Below are positions 37,238 through 46,664 of a stretch of DNA of 64,000 nt, piece after piece; position 1 is the stretch's first letter; each line of letters begins with the position of its first letter. Source of the stretch: Blastocatellia bacterium (lineage in GTDB: Bacteria; Acidobacteriota; Blastocatellia; Pyrinomonadales; Pyrinomonadaceae). Position numbers and translations under genes: made by a program. The notes under the pieces are model-generated. The model did not search any database. It had not been told where the DNA came from and was given only the letters and a program-made list of their open reading frames with translations. The stretch is from assembly GCA_013697915.1 (NCBI GenBank), contig JACCVY010000220.1, forward strand, positions 1 through 64,000, in the 5' to 3' direction.

Positions 37238-39040
37238 TTACCTCCTGGGAATGACCGGTAGAATCAGTGCCGACCTGTTCTTGCCGTCGTGATAGATAGT
37301 CTGACGGGCAGTTAAGAAGCGAGATGAACCGAGCATTCGCTCACCAGTGTTTGGGTTGCGATTGAACCTGGGGAAGTTACTGCTCGAGATATAAAGCCGC
37401 ACCTGATGCCCGGATTTGAATACGTTGCCTGTTGCCCAAAGATCAATGGTGTATTTGTATACTTTGCCGGGCACTAACTCGTCCGCCTGTTTCGTGGTAT
37501 CTCGATAGCGGGCGCGCACGATCCCGTCGGTCAAAAAACGCGCATAGCCGTTAGCATCAACGTCTGCCAACAGCGCGGTGAAGTCCGTATCAATTACAGA
37601 GGTCGCCGCGTAAAGTTCCACTGTAATAAACCCCGTCACTTCAAGGTCCTCTGCCAAACGCGGAGTGGAAAAGACAAGCACGTCTGAGCGCGACTCATTC
37701 GGCCGCTGATCGAAAGGTCCCGGCGGAAGCGTACTCCCGCAGCACAGGCGGCCACCTATGGTGGGCACCGGGTTCTTCGGATCGTAATCAAATTGATCCG
37801 GCCGCTCCGCGTCTGGTCCATCGACGCTTAAACTTCCGTCGCCCGTCGTTCCATTTGCGCCCCGGCTTGAGTGAAGGTAGTACTTAGTGTAGCGCGTGCG
37901 CGCCAAAGGAAATTCCTGTTCATCGCGCCAGACGTTGTCGCCCATGACGAAGAGGCGCACGGGCGACGTGCTCGCATACTCATTTTTTATCCCTTTGAGC
38001 GTGTAGTCGAACCATTTCAGAGCGGTGCCAGTCATATCCAGCACGGCATTTCTCCCGAATACGACATCGCCGATTTTCCCTTCGGGCGAGGTGGGCGCGT
38101 GGCCCCATGGTCCAATTAGCAAGCGCTGTCCTGAACGAGCTGCCGGTGTGGACGCTTCAGCGTGCAACCCGGTGTAATTCTTGATTGATCCTTTTAGAAA
38201 GAGATCGTGCCAACCTGCGGCATGCAGTCCCTTCACATTCATTTCAGCATAATGATCGGAGACACGCCACCTCTGCCAATACGAATCATTGCGTTCATGC
38301 TCTATCCAGTCATGGAAGTACGGAACAAGAGAGGTGGCCGGTGGCGGCTTTAGGACAGGATAACTTTCTACTGGCAACCGTTGCACCCACTCCTTTGGGA
38401 GCATGCTGTTATCTGCCTGACGACGTAGCGTATCCACCGCTAAGATAGAGGTCCATGAACTGCTGAACCATTGCATCAGAACACCGCTCTGGTACGTCCA
38501 GCCGTCGTAATAGTCAGAGCCTGTCACATAAGGAAAAATTGCCACGAGGTGCGGTGGTTGTGCCATAGCCGCGAGCATTTGTGTAGCGCCAACGTAAGAG
38601 CCGCCAAACATCCCAACTTTTCCGTTGGAATGTTCTAACTGAGCCGCCCATTCAACGGTGTCATAACCGTCCTGACTTTCATCGCGAAAAGGGTAAAACT
38701 CGCCGCCAGAAGCGTAACGACCGCGAGTGTCTTGCAAAACAACGACATAACCGTGAGCCGCCAACTCATTTGCAATTCCCGACTCGCCTGCGCGGTCGTA
38801 AGGAGTGCGCTCGAGCAACACTGGAAACTTGCCATCACTGTCGGGTCGGTAAACATCAGCAACGAGAAGTACGCCATCACGCATCTTCACGCGCACAGCC
38901 TTCTGAATGATGACCTTGTATTCTGTTCCAGACTGAGCTGACAGAACCGACGATGGCGCGCTTAAAACACCGGCGGTGCAGATAGAGATCATGAACACCG
39001 TTAGCGCTAGTTTACGAAGACAACGCGACGACAGATTCAT
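37238..39040 (-). CDS. Secreted CocE/NonD-family hydrolase (X-Pro dipeptidyl-peptidase-like)
   Basis: 600 residues from ATG 39040, which begins a signal peptide (LRKLALTVFMISICTAGVLS); a start 19 codons earlier adds a non-signal leader. The alpha/beta-hydrolase domain opens with MRDGVLLVADVYRP and LLERTPYDR, has the nucleophile serine in FGGSYVGATQ and the catalytic histidine in IGPWGHAP. A C-terminal jelly-roll follows (DVLVFSTPRLAEDLEVTGFITVELYA to LYISSSNFPRFNRNPNTGE). Relatives hydrolyse acyl esters or amides, including cocaine esterase, glutaryl-acylases and proline dipeptidases. Here it may remove acyl or peptide substituents from the substrate. Confidence 0.87.
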   Translation of the reverse strand: MNLSSRCLRKLALTVFMISICTAGVLSAPSSVLSAQSGTEYKVIIQKAVRVKMRDGVLLVADVYRPDSDGKFPVLLERTPYDRAGESGIANELAAHGYVVVLQDTRGRYASGGEFYPFRDESQDGYDTVEWAAQLEHSNGKVGMFGGSYVGATQMLAAMAQPPHLVAIFPYVTGSDYYDGWTYQSGVLMQWFSSSWTSILAVDTLRRQADNSMLPKEWVQRLPVESYPVLKPPPATSLVPYFHDWIEHERNDSYWQRWRVSDHYAEMNVKGLHAAGWHDLFLKGSIKNYTGLHAEASTPAARSGQRLLIGPWGHAPTSPEGKIGDVVFGRNAVLDMTGTALKWFDYTLKGIKNEYASTSPVRLFVMGDNVWRDEQEFPLARTRYTKYYLHSSRGANGTTGDGSLSVDGPDAERPDQFDYDPKNPVPTIGGRLCCGSTLPPGPFDQRPNESRSDVLVFSTPRLAEDLEVTGFITVELYAATSVIDTDFTALLADVDANGYARFLTDGIVRARYRDTTKQADELVPGKVYKYTIDLWATGNVFKSGHQVRLYISSSNFPRFNRNPNTGERMLGSSRFLTARQTIYHDGKNRSALILPVIPRR

Positions 39041-39132
39041 GCGCAGTCCATATCGTGCGGTCCCAATCAAACACCACTTGCTGCAAACAAAGGTCATTTC
39101 CGAGCTTCCCTTTCGGCCTGCGCTTAAGTTTC

Positions 39133-40557
39133 TTATCGCGCTTGTATCGCACCGGATGAGATGTTGATTGTTCCCATGCTGTACCAGCCGTCCGCTTCAC
39201 GCCCTTTAATGGCCAGCCGAATCGCCGGCTGACTCGTACGCGGATCCAGTAGCGCGAGTCGTAGTTGATAGGTTCCGGACTTGAGCGAATCCGATATGTA
39301 GACCGTCTGGTCAACCACGGCGTCTCCCGGTAACCACTTTCTCACGTCTGTAGACAGCGTCGTTGTTTGGCTGCTCTCACTGGACCGAAATTGCAGTGCG
39401 AGGATGTATTCCCGATAGGGTGGAGCCACGCCTGCATTGAGCCACCACATGTGAACCGGCATCATCTCTCCGGCCTTCGCGGATCGAGAATACTCGAACC
39501 GCCGGAGTACCAGGCGGTAACCCATCCGCCTCTGCAACTCGTCAAACTTATCTTTCCATTCAATAGGAATAGGAGACGATTTAACGTTCACCGAACTAAC
39601 ATGCCAGCGCAACGCCTGGTCAAGTATGTAATCAACGTCCCAGCCCTTCTCCTTCCAGAACCCAGGTACCCAGCACGTTTCCAGTGAGACCGGACTTCGT
39701 TGCCAAACATCCTGCACGCCCGTGCGCGCAATCTGTTGCGGATAAAAATCCAGCATGTGAGAAAAAGTCGGTCTGTCTTTCCACTGCCTACCCATGTCAC
39801 CAAGACAGTCAAGCCGCCAGCCGGCTCCGCGTTGTGTGCCGTACGCAAGCGCATGCGGTTCATCGAAATTCATTAGCAACGGTGTGCGTTTGAAAGCATC
39901 AAAATAGATATCAATCAGCGCCTTCTGAACCTGGAACGCCGGCATATAATCGCTCCAGCCCTCGCCCCAATAGCCGACCGAAGAGATGTCAACGCTGTCG
40001 AGAAATGGATGGCCGTCATAACGAAGTCCAGCCGTCGAGACGAGCGCGTTCCAATGCTTCATGTAAAGGGGATCACTAAAGTCAGGTTGCCAGATCGCGC
40101 CATCTTTGTCGGTTGGCTTATTGGCTCTTCTCGCTCCCGAATTGCGGTACCATTCAGGCAGCGGGTGCTCCTCATCGTAGGGCATCAGGCGAATGGCAAG
40201 CATTTGATGATGACGCTGAGCTTCTACTAAGGCGGTATCGATGATCTCCCATCGAATTCGATCTTCTGTAGGCTGAAGCTCGTTCCAGAACCAGCGACAG
40301 TACGCGATGGACGTATCGGGAAAATCCGATCTAGCGGACGAATCCGATCGTTTTCCCGTCGGCCCTTCTTCCGACCAACGCAGGCCTTGATTCAACGGCT
40401 CACCGTTGAATCGCTGAAATGTTGTTATCCCCATGCCCGGATTGACCAGTACCTTGCTGGTCGGTTCGGGCCGGACAACGACCGTCTCACTCTGCGCCGA
40501 TACGGAGACAATCAGCACACTTAGCAGAATCAACTGCAACGATAGTCTGCGAAACAT
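39133..40557 (-). CDS. Exported DUF4832 protein (glycosidase-like barrel)
   Basis: A 474-residue protein with signal peptide FRRLSLQLILLSVLIVSVSA. A TIM-barrel region of GH42-like appearance follows (IAYCRWFWNELQPTEDRIRW, YDEEHPLPEWYR, SVGYWGEGWSDYM, with acidic residues suited to retaining-glycosidase chemistry). The C-terminal DUF4832 domain runs from LVLRRFEYSRSAKAGEM to LRLALLDPRTSQPAIRLAI. DUF4832 proteins are often linked to glycan breakdown but are biochemically little known. ATG 40557 was chosen because it starts the signal peptide. It probably shares a transcript with the neighbouring RIFT-barrel gene. Confidence 0.75.
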   Translation of the reverse strand: MFRRLSLQLILLSVLIVSVSAQSETVVVRPEPTSKVLVNPGMGITTFQRFNGEPLNQGLRWSEEGPTGKRSDSSARSDFPDTSIAYCRWFWNELQPTEDRIRWEIIDTALVEAQRHHQMLAIRLMPYDEEHPLPEWYRNSGARRANKPTDKDGAIWQPDFSDPLYMKHWNALVSTAGLRYDGHPFLDSVDISSVGYWGEGWSDYMPAFQVQKALIDIYFDAFKRTPLLMNFDEPHALAYGTQRGAGWRLDCLGDMGRQWKDRPTFSHMLDFYPQQIARTGVQDVWQRSPVSLETCWVPGFWKEKGWDVDYILDQALRWHVSSVNVKSSPIPIEWKDKFDELQRRMGYRLVLRRFEYSRSAKAGEMMPVHMWWLNAGVAPPYREYILALQFRSSESSQTTTLSTDVRKWLPGDAVVDQTVYISDSLKSGTYQLRLALLDPRTSQPAIRLAIKGREADGWYSMGTINISSGAIQAR

Positions 40558-40596
40558 AATATTTATTCCCAATCGCAAGAACAAACTCGATGGCTT

Positions 40597-42204
40597 TCAT
40601 ACAACTCTGCCTTTCAACGCTCGCGCACCCCAGCCCGCATGTTGCATGAAATAGATCAGTTGGCTTGAGAATTGAAAGGCCCAGTTAAAGGCGCGAGCTG
40701 GGTGGTTAACGTCGAGTGCGACAGCCAACGGAAAGAACCGTTTGAAACGCGCTAGATAAATCTCGCTCCGCTTTCGATCCTCGCTAAAAAAGATGCCCAG
40801 GGCGAAGGTATAAGCCATCTCCGCATTATGCATTTCCATATCAGGGCCGAGCTCGCCGCGTGGTGCTTTCGGATCAAGAGGCGCGAAACAGTTGATCACA
40901 TAATAAGCCTTCGACCCATCTGGTACGATTCCCTGACGGTTCAGAAAGTCGCACCACTTGGCCACGATTTCCGGCACGCGCTTATCGCCGCTGAGTGTCC
41001 AATAGTGGAAGAGCGGATCCAGCAGCAACGCCATCATCCAGGCTGAAGTGGCGCCTTTGAAGGTCGCCTCATTAGGATCGTACAGCTCCCAATCCTGTCT
41101 TAAAGAACCATCAGGAGGGCGACCATCGGGCGGCTGCCGCTGGTGATTGTAATACGCCTCAACACATTCCCGCGCTTTTATCCAGTAGGCTCGATTGCCA
41201 GTCATTTCCCATCCATGCAGAATGCCAAGCAAACCGTAACCCTGGTGCCGCAGCGTCCAGAAGTTTCGACCCTGTTCGGGATCAACGCCGAGCGGTACGG
41301 GTTTGATCAGTTCGGGACGGTAAACGGGTTTTTGTTTCTTCATGCAATACTGGGCCATAAGTTTCCCGGTGACGAGCGCGCGTTCATCACCGGTCAACAA
41401 GTAATGAATGTGCATTGCTCGCGGATAAACATATTTGAGGTCGGGACCTTTCAATGTAAAGATGCCGGCATCGGGGCCCTCCGCTTTCGTATGTAGTCGC
41501 ACGAAGTGGGCAGCGTGATACGCAGCATCGAGGAATTTCCTCTCTCCCGTGCGCACGTACATCTTGTAATAGACTGTCGTCCGATCAAAAAGCCACTCGG
41601 AATACACTTTGCTATCCAGATATGCAAGCGACCCCGCAAAGTTTTTCTCGACAAACTGATCGTAAGGCGAATACGCGCCAGAGGAGATGGTCGACGTCTG
41701 CGGACCCACGATCCACGAATCGCACAGCCATTGGGCCGGCAATCGCGCGCTCACCCGCGGCCCCTTCAGACCCTCTTCATCAATTAGGGTATGCGATACG
41801 CGGACAATGTCATTCGCATTTTTTCTGCGCGCCTGGTGAAAGACGATCTTAACTTTCTGGGTCGGCTGGCGCGCAAAGTCTGACTTGAATTGAACAAGCA
41901 GTGAACGAATGGCTCCGTCCCTTCCGCCGATGCGCCAGGGTTCAAGCGATCGGATAGCTGCAGTTACTTCCTGTCCGTTTTCCGCAATAACCCTCACTTG
42001 TCGCGGGTCCGTTAGAAAGCCGGGCGGAAGCGGAAGACCAAAACTGACAAGCTCATTTCCCAGATCTGCCGCGCGCCCTTCCAGGATTACCTCAACTTCT
42101 GTCGCTCCCCGGAACATGGATGATCGACGCGCAAGCGGAACCGCCCCCAGGAAGAGTAGGCCATTCTTAAGAAACGACCTGCGTGAATCACTCGTTGCGC
42201 ACAT
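40597..42204 (-). CDS. Tat-exported RIFT-barrel/alpha-toroid protein (PcRGLX/YetA-like)
   Basis: The 535-residue protein begins with a twin-arginine-type motif (DSRRSFLKNGLLFLGAVP), so it is probably exported folded. The N-terminal part (LVSFGLPLPPGFLTDPRQVRVIAENGQEV) resembles the RIFT-barrel domain of PcRGLX/YetA-like polysaccharide lyases. The remainder is a helical toroid rich in aromatic and histidine residues (YPRAMHIHYLLTGDE, WTLRHQGYGLLGILHGWEMTGNRAYW). This suggests an exo-acting lyase or an unsaturated-uronyl hydrolase-like enzyme acting on acidic oligosaccharides. The assignment is by fold resemblance and remains tentative. Confidence 0.55.
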   Translation of the reverse strand: MCATSDSRRSFLKNGLLFLGAVPLARRSSMFRGATEVEVILEGRAADLGNELVSFGLPLPPGFLTDPRQVRVIAENGQEVTAAIRSLEPWRIGGRDGAIRSLLVQFKSDFARQPTQKVKIVFHQARRKNANDIVRVSHTLIDEEGLKGPRVSARLPAQWLCDSWIVGPQTSTISSGAYSPYDQFVEKNFAGSLAYLDSKVYSEWLFDRTTVYYKMYVRTGERKFLDAAYHAAHFVRLHTKAEGPDAGIFTLKGPDLKYVYPRAMHIHYLLTGDERALVTGKLMAQYCMKKQKPVYRPELIKPVPLGVDPEQGRNFWTLRHQGYGLLGILHGWEMTGNRAYWIKARECVEAYYNHQRQPPDGRPPDGSLRQDWELYDPNEATFKGATSAWMMALLLDPLFHYWTLSGDKRVPEIVAKWCDFLNRQGIVPDGSKAYYVINCFAPLDPKAPRGELGPDMEMHNAEMAYTFALGIFFSEDRKRSEIYLARFKRFFPLAVALDVNHPARAFNWAFQFSSQLIYFMQHAGWGARALKGRVV

Positions 42205-42276
42205 GTTGTTCAGCTTTGATCTTTACTTGAAGGGGGACAGCGGTTAAAAGTTTTGGAATCGCTTTCCCTAAGGTTG

Positions 42277-43500
42277 TTAAGTCTTCAGACCCAATAAACG
42301 TGCGGCGTTTTCATAGTAGACCTTACGCAGAATGTTTTCCGGAAGACCGATTCCGTAGATCTGCCAACGACCCTGCGGCGGTTTAGGCGCCGGCGCATAG
42401 TCGAAGTACTCGTCTTCAGTTTCGAGAAACCGATAATAGATTTCGTACAGTTCGTTGCCGAAGATTTGCTGTGGTGTTTCATCTCCATGCGGCGTCGCAT
42501 CTGTCGCAAAGACAATTCGATCCTGGTACTTGTCGAAAAACTTTCGCGCCATCCGCGGCTGTCGTCCCAGTTCTCCGATGCGGGCGGCAATATCAACAAA
42601 CATATTCGGATAGCGATCCAGACATTCTGAAACGTAGGGCAGGTTCTCGGAGTCTGAGACGTGAAGCGCCACGAACTTCGTGCGCGGGTGGCGCGCCATC
42701 ACTCGGTTCCGGGCTTCCTGTAATTCCGCATTGCTGGGGAAATCTTTTCCATGAAAGGACCAATCGGGATGGGCGCTTAGTTCCTCGTATCGCTCATTGA
42801 AGCGATCGATTGGCAGAAAGAACGCTTCGGGATCGGAGATATGAATCGCCACTGGCATGTCCAGAGCACCCGCTGCATCCCACATCTTATCGAAACGCCG
42901 GTCATCTATTTTGACCAATGGACCAGTCGTCACGTTTTCACGCAGGTAGAGACCCAACCTTTTCAGAACCTTCAATCCGCGGGCACCGATCTTCTTCGCG
43001 CTTTCAAGTTGATCCGCTTGAAACTGCGAATAATTGGGAATGATGATTTTTTCGTACCAGGGCTCAGTGAAAACAATGAACCGATCGGGATGGGGCGCTT
43101 GCCAGTAACGAATCGTTTCCTCGAGAAGAGGCCCATAGCCACCCGTTAGATTGATCATCATTCGCACGTTCTTGGCATCCATCACCTGAAGAATCTCTTC
43201 GGGCTTCGCGGCATGATGAACCACGTTCCTTTTTCCCTTGCGGTCAATCCAGGACAAGTGTGAGTGAAAATCTATATTTGGAAAGCGTGAGCGCGATACA
43301 TGTGTTTCGGGAACGTGCAGCATGCTTCGCGGTTGATAGTCCTTCAATTGCAGCGGCCTTCCATTGACCTGAGAGTTGGCTGCTGCTTCCGACCCCGGGT
43401 TGGCCTTAGCGCCACTGCGGTTAAGAAGTTCGCTGCCCACCACGCCCAATCCTGCGGTCGCAACTGTTCGTAACCACTGTCTTCTGCTGCTCGCCTTCAT
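42277..43500 (-). CDS. Tat-exported amidohydrolase_2-family metal hydrolase
   Basis: 407 residues from ATG 43500, which has GAGGAGG at ideal spacing. An N-terminal twin-arginine-like signal (SSRRQWLRTVATAGLGVVG) precedes an amidohydrolase_2 barrel: FPNIDFHSHLSWID (first metal His pair), MPVAIHISDPEAFF, KFVALHVSDSENLP and the late Asp in RIVFATDATPHGDE. This family includes decarboxylases and lactonases acting on carboxylated substrates, which suits a uronan locus. It is the first gene of the left arm at the divergent centre, so its strong ribosome binding site and position suggest high expression. The substrate is unknown. Confidence 0.82.
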   Translation of the reverse strand: MKASSRRQWLRTVATAGLGVVGSELLNRSGAKANPGSEAAANSQVNGRPLQLKDYQPRSMLHVPETHVSRSRFPNIDFHSHLSWIDRKGKRNVVHHAAKPEEILQVMDAKNVRMMINLTGGYGPLLEETIRYWQAPHPDRFIVFTEPWYEKIIIPNYSQFQADQLESAKKIGARGLKVLKRLGLYLRENVTTGPLVKIDDRRFDKMWDAAGALDMPVAIHISDPEAFFLPIDRFNERYEELSAHPDWSFHGKDFPSNAELQEARNRVMARHPRTKFVALHVSDSENLPYVSECLDRYPNMFVDIAARIGELGRQPRMARKFFDKYQDRIVFATDATPHGDETPQQIFGNELYEIYYRFLETEDEYFDYAPAPKPPQGRWQIYGIGLPENILRKVYYENAARLLGLKT

Positions 43501-43968
43501 GACTCCTCCTCTGTGCACGCCTGCAAGTGGACCAAAAGATGATTGCTAAGAAATAAGACCAGCCTCAATAGAACAAGTCGCATGTGCTATGCGACGGCCG
43601 GTTCAGAATTAGTTTGACAATCTTCCGGTCGTGTATTATTTGATAATCATCTTCGCTTTTACCGAAAAGAATTAGGTTAGGATTCGTTTTGGACACGATC
43701 GGCACTTGTTTGTAAGCAATCCCAACTAACCTTTCACACCTGATAAAGGCCCGATAAACATGACGGCGAAACCAGGCACGAAAAGCTTATCGATTTCTTC
43801 TCAGTCGCACTGCTCGTGTGTCAGTGCTTGAAGTGACGATTCCAAGCGGACTGGGCGCGTTATAGCATCAGAAACCAGCGGCCCGCAACGATTTTTACTC
43901 GCGAACATACCCAATATTAAGGAAGGCTCCTCCGGATTCTTGAGTCATCTTCTGAAAGAACATAACGA
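43501..43968. promoter_or_regulatory. 468-bp divergent centre of the locus
   Basis: This gap separates the leftward and rightward arms and must hold promoters for both. A perfect 7-bp inverted repeat, GTCGCAT-GTGCT-ATGCGAC, lies at 43577-43595. Just downstream, TTGACA at 43614-43619 followed after 17 bases by TATTTG (43637-43642) makes a candidate rightward promoter, leaving a leader of over 300 nt before the kinase-transferase start. The palindrome sits immediately upstream of the -35, a reasonable operator position. No ORF with support was seen. Confidence 0.4.
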
Positions 43969-46521
43969 ATGATTGTCTCGGAACTAAAACTTTCTTTGTC
44001 CGAAGCCCTTCTGGCCGCAGAGAAGGATTGGCAAAAAGTCCCGTTAAATGGCGGCGAGTATCGGCTTCTGGATTATCTCATTGAGTCGGGGGATTCTCCG
44101 CCGGAGCTAAATAAGCGGTCCCTTCTTTATCTCTTCAAACAGATATATGGCGATAAAGAAGAACTGCTCAGGGCCAAGCTGACCCGATTAAGCGATCTTT
44201 GTGATCTGTTTCTCAAACTCTACGGTGATGGCCCGGCTACCTTGCTGCGTGCTCCAGCTCGAATCAACGTTCTCGGTGAACACATCGATTACGTCTCCTA
44301 TATTCCGACCGCATCTCTTAGCTTCGGCAGTAGGGAACGCGACATGTTGATGTTGTACCGCGTCAGCGAGATGAGACGTGTGCGCGGCGCTTCCACTTCG
44401 CAAGCCCACCCACCCTTCGCCTTCACCCGGGATGAGGGACCCTTGCTTACGGCAGCCGGCAGCTCGGAAGACAACTGGTTATCCTACTTGTATGAGAACA
44501 CCGCCCCAGCGCCTCACTGGGACAATTACGTGAAAGGCGCCGTCTACTTTGCGCATATGAAGTTTGGCAAACAGACCCGGTTCGGGTTTGATTTCGCCGT
44601 TGATTCGAATATCCCACCCGGTGGTGGGGCGTCCTCTTCGTCAGCCCTGGTGGTGCTGGCAGGCGCGGCTTTACGCGAAGTCAATCATATTAAACACACG
44701 CCCGAAGAGTTGGCTCGCGACTCTGCCAAGGCCGAATGGTATGTCGGGACCAGAGGCGGCGCGATGGATCATATAACTATCTGTCTCGCACGCACCTCGC
44801 GGGCAGTGCGGATTAGTTACTGGAGGGACCAGACGCGACGCGTTTCCATGCCCGGCCAGTACTTCCAGTGGATAACCTTCTTCTCAAAGGCCGCCGACAA
44901 AGGGCGCGAAGTGATGATTGAGTATAACGAGCGCGCCGCTGTCTCACGCTTACTGATCCCCGCGGTGATCAATGGCTGGAAGACACAGCAGCCCGACCGC
45001 TATGGCGCCTGGTCTAAGGCCGTGGAGTCGTTTGCCGCGGGATCAGTGGCAGCACTGGAAGAAATAGAAGCTTTGATCATGGAACTGCCAGAAACCCTTG
45101 TCCTCAGTGCTATCGAACAGGACTATCCCAATACTTTTTCTGAATGTGAACGAGCTTTCCCGGCCCTGGTCAAGGAGCGGCGAGATTTGCCGCTGCAGGT
45201 GCGATCTCGGGCCCTCCATCATCTCGGAGAGGTACGTCGAGGTGTGTTCGCCACTAGTATTCTCGATTCGATCGAGCCTGGTTCAGACGCTCGCGAGCAC
45301 ATCTCCGCCATGCGCTTGCTCGGCGCAATTCTTAACGAATCACACCAAAGCCTGCGGGATCTCTATGACGTTAGTATTCCGGAAGTGGAGCGTTTAGTCG
45401 AAATCATTCGCTCAGATCCGAATGTTTACGGAGCGCACTTGATGGGCGGTGGCTTCGGTGGAAATGTGCTCGCGCTTACGAGTGAAGAACACGTGCCGGC
45501 GCTGACAGAACGAGTGCAAGCGGAATATTACGAACCGCATGGGCGGCATGGCATTCGAGAGGGATCGGTCATGATCTCAACTCCAGGTAACGGACTCGCA
45601 CCCCTCAGCTTGAATAGTGTATGGCGTGAAGCAATCGAACAATTCAACTCGATGGGTCGCGATGCGGCCTCTTACCGCACGAACATGGTTGCCATGCTCG
45701 ATACCTTACAACTCGACGCACCGCCGGCAGAGGTCTGGCCGATCATCGTGGCGGCAGGCAAAGGAACTCGCGCGAGGGCCACGGGACTGGAGGTGCCAAA
45801 GCCTCTGGCATTAGTAGCAGGCAAACCCGCCATCGTTCACGTACTAAACAATGTCCGCTCTGCATTAGGAAGAACGCGCCCACCCCTCGTCATCGTCTCA
45901 CCGGAAACGGAAGCAGCCGTCCGCGAGGCGCTCGCAGGCGAAGAAGTAACATTCGTTTTGCAGCCGGCGGCGTTGGGAACGGGAGACGCCGTCTTCAGTG
46001 CACATGAACAGATGCGTAACTTTCAGGGGCTGGCGTTTGTTGTTTGGAGCACTCAGCCGGCGATTCGTTCAATTACGATGCAACGCACAGTGAGGTTAGC
46101 GACGCTCTTTGATGATTACGAGATGGTGCTGCCCACTACGCTCAAGAATCTTCCCTACGCCCCGCTGCAGCGCGATGAGGATGGACGCGTCCGATCGGCA
46201 AGCGAGACGCACCTGGAGGCAGCCGAGATCCCGGTCTTCGGTGAAACTAACATGGGCCTGTTCGTGCTAAAGAGCCAGACGATGTTCGAAATCCTGCTCA
46301 ACCTGAGACTGCGCTACTGGAACGAGTCGCGCGAGCGTTACGAGTGTCCGGGTTATGAGTTGGGCTTCCCTAAGGAGCTAATCAATTCCCTGGGTCAACG
46401 AGAAACTGGCGTCTTTGCGTGTCCTATTGCGGACAGTCGTGAGGAACAAGGAATCAAGCAGCTTGAAGATGTCAGCCGTTGCGAGCAATTCATCTCCGAG
46501 TTGGAGCAGGAGCAATCCTAG
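43969..46521 (+). CDS. Fused GHMP (galactokinase-family) kinase and sugar nucleotidyltransferase
   Basis: The 850-residue cytosolic protein has a helical N-terminus (1-75), then a galactokinase-type GHMP kinase: the sugar-binding signature RAPARINVLGEHIDY (94-108), the ATP loop PPGGGASSSSALVV (about 215-229) and the third motif GAHLMGGGFGGN (about 488-499). From about residue 589 a GT-A nucleotidyltransferase follows (IIVAAGKGTRARATGLEVPKP). Its usual metal-binding GD strand reads VVWSTQPAI. Activity would be sugar to sugar-1-phosphate to nucleotide-sugar. Fkp has the same pair of activities in the opposite order. The substrate (galactose, GalNAc or a uronic acid) is not settled. Confidence 0.82.
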   Translation: MIVSELKLSLSEALLAAEKDWQKVPLNGGEYRLLDYLIESGDSPPELNKRSLLYLFKQIYGDKEELLRAKLTRLSDLCDLFLKLYGDGPATLLRAPARINVLGEHIDYVSYIPTASLSFGSRERDMLMLYRVSEMRRVRGASTSQAHPPFAFTRDEGPLLTAAGSSEDNWLSYLYENTAPAPHWDNYVKGAVYFAHMKFGKQTRFGFDFAVDSNIPPGGGASSSSALVVLAGAALREVNHIKHTPEELARDSAKAEWYVGTRGGAMDHITICLARTSRAVRISYWRDQTRRVSMPGQYFQWITFFSKAADKGREVMIEYNERAAVSRLLIPAVINGWKTQQPDRYGAWSKAVESFAAGSVAALEEIEALIMELPETLVLSAIEQDYPNTFSECERAFPALVKERRDLPLQVRSRALHHLGEVRRGVFATSILDSIEPGSDAREHISAMRLLGAILNESHQSLRDLYDVSIPEVERLVEIIRSDPNVYGAHLMGGGFGGNVLALTSEEHVPALTERVQAEYYEPHGRHGIREGSVMISTPGNGLAPLSLNSVWREAIEQFNSMGRDAASYRTNMVAMLDTLQLDAPPAEVWPIIVAAGKGTRARATGLEVPKPLALVAGKPAIVHVLNNVRSALGRTRPPLVIVSPETEAAVREALAGEEVTFVLQPAALGTGDAVFSAHEQMRNFQGLAFVVWSTQPAIRSITMQRTVRLATLFDDYEMVLPTTLKNLPYAPLQRDEDGRVRSASETHLEAAEIPVFGETNMGLFVLKSQTMFEILLNLRLRYWNESRERYECPGYELGFPKELINSLGQRETGVFACPIADSREEQGIKQLEDVSRCEQFISELEQEQS

Positions 46522-46562
46522 CAGTTCAAAAGCAGCAGGAATTCCTTCCTGACACTGAAAAT

Positions 46563-46626
46563 GTAACGCAAGCAGTTAGCTTGCGACGTTGCCTAACGAA
46601 GATCGCAAACTAACAGTTTGCGTTAC
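46563..46626. repeat. REP-like paired palindromes between two genes
   Basis: Two stem-loops lie side by side: CGCAAGC-AGTTA-GCTTGCG (46567-46585) and CGCAAACT-AAC-AGTTTGCG (46604-46622). The 24-base blocks 46563-46586 and 46603-46626 are also inverted copies of each other with three mismatches, so the element can fold either as two hairpins or as one long one. It lies between the kinase-transferase stop and the MFS start. The layout resembles REP/BIME elements mobilised by RAYT transposases. It could also end or stabilise the upstream transcript. Confidence 0.8.
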
Positions 46627-46664
46627 GAAACGGGAGCGAACAAGCGGCGCTGCGGAAGACAACT

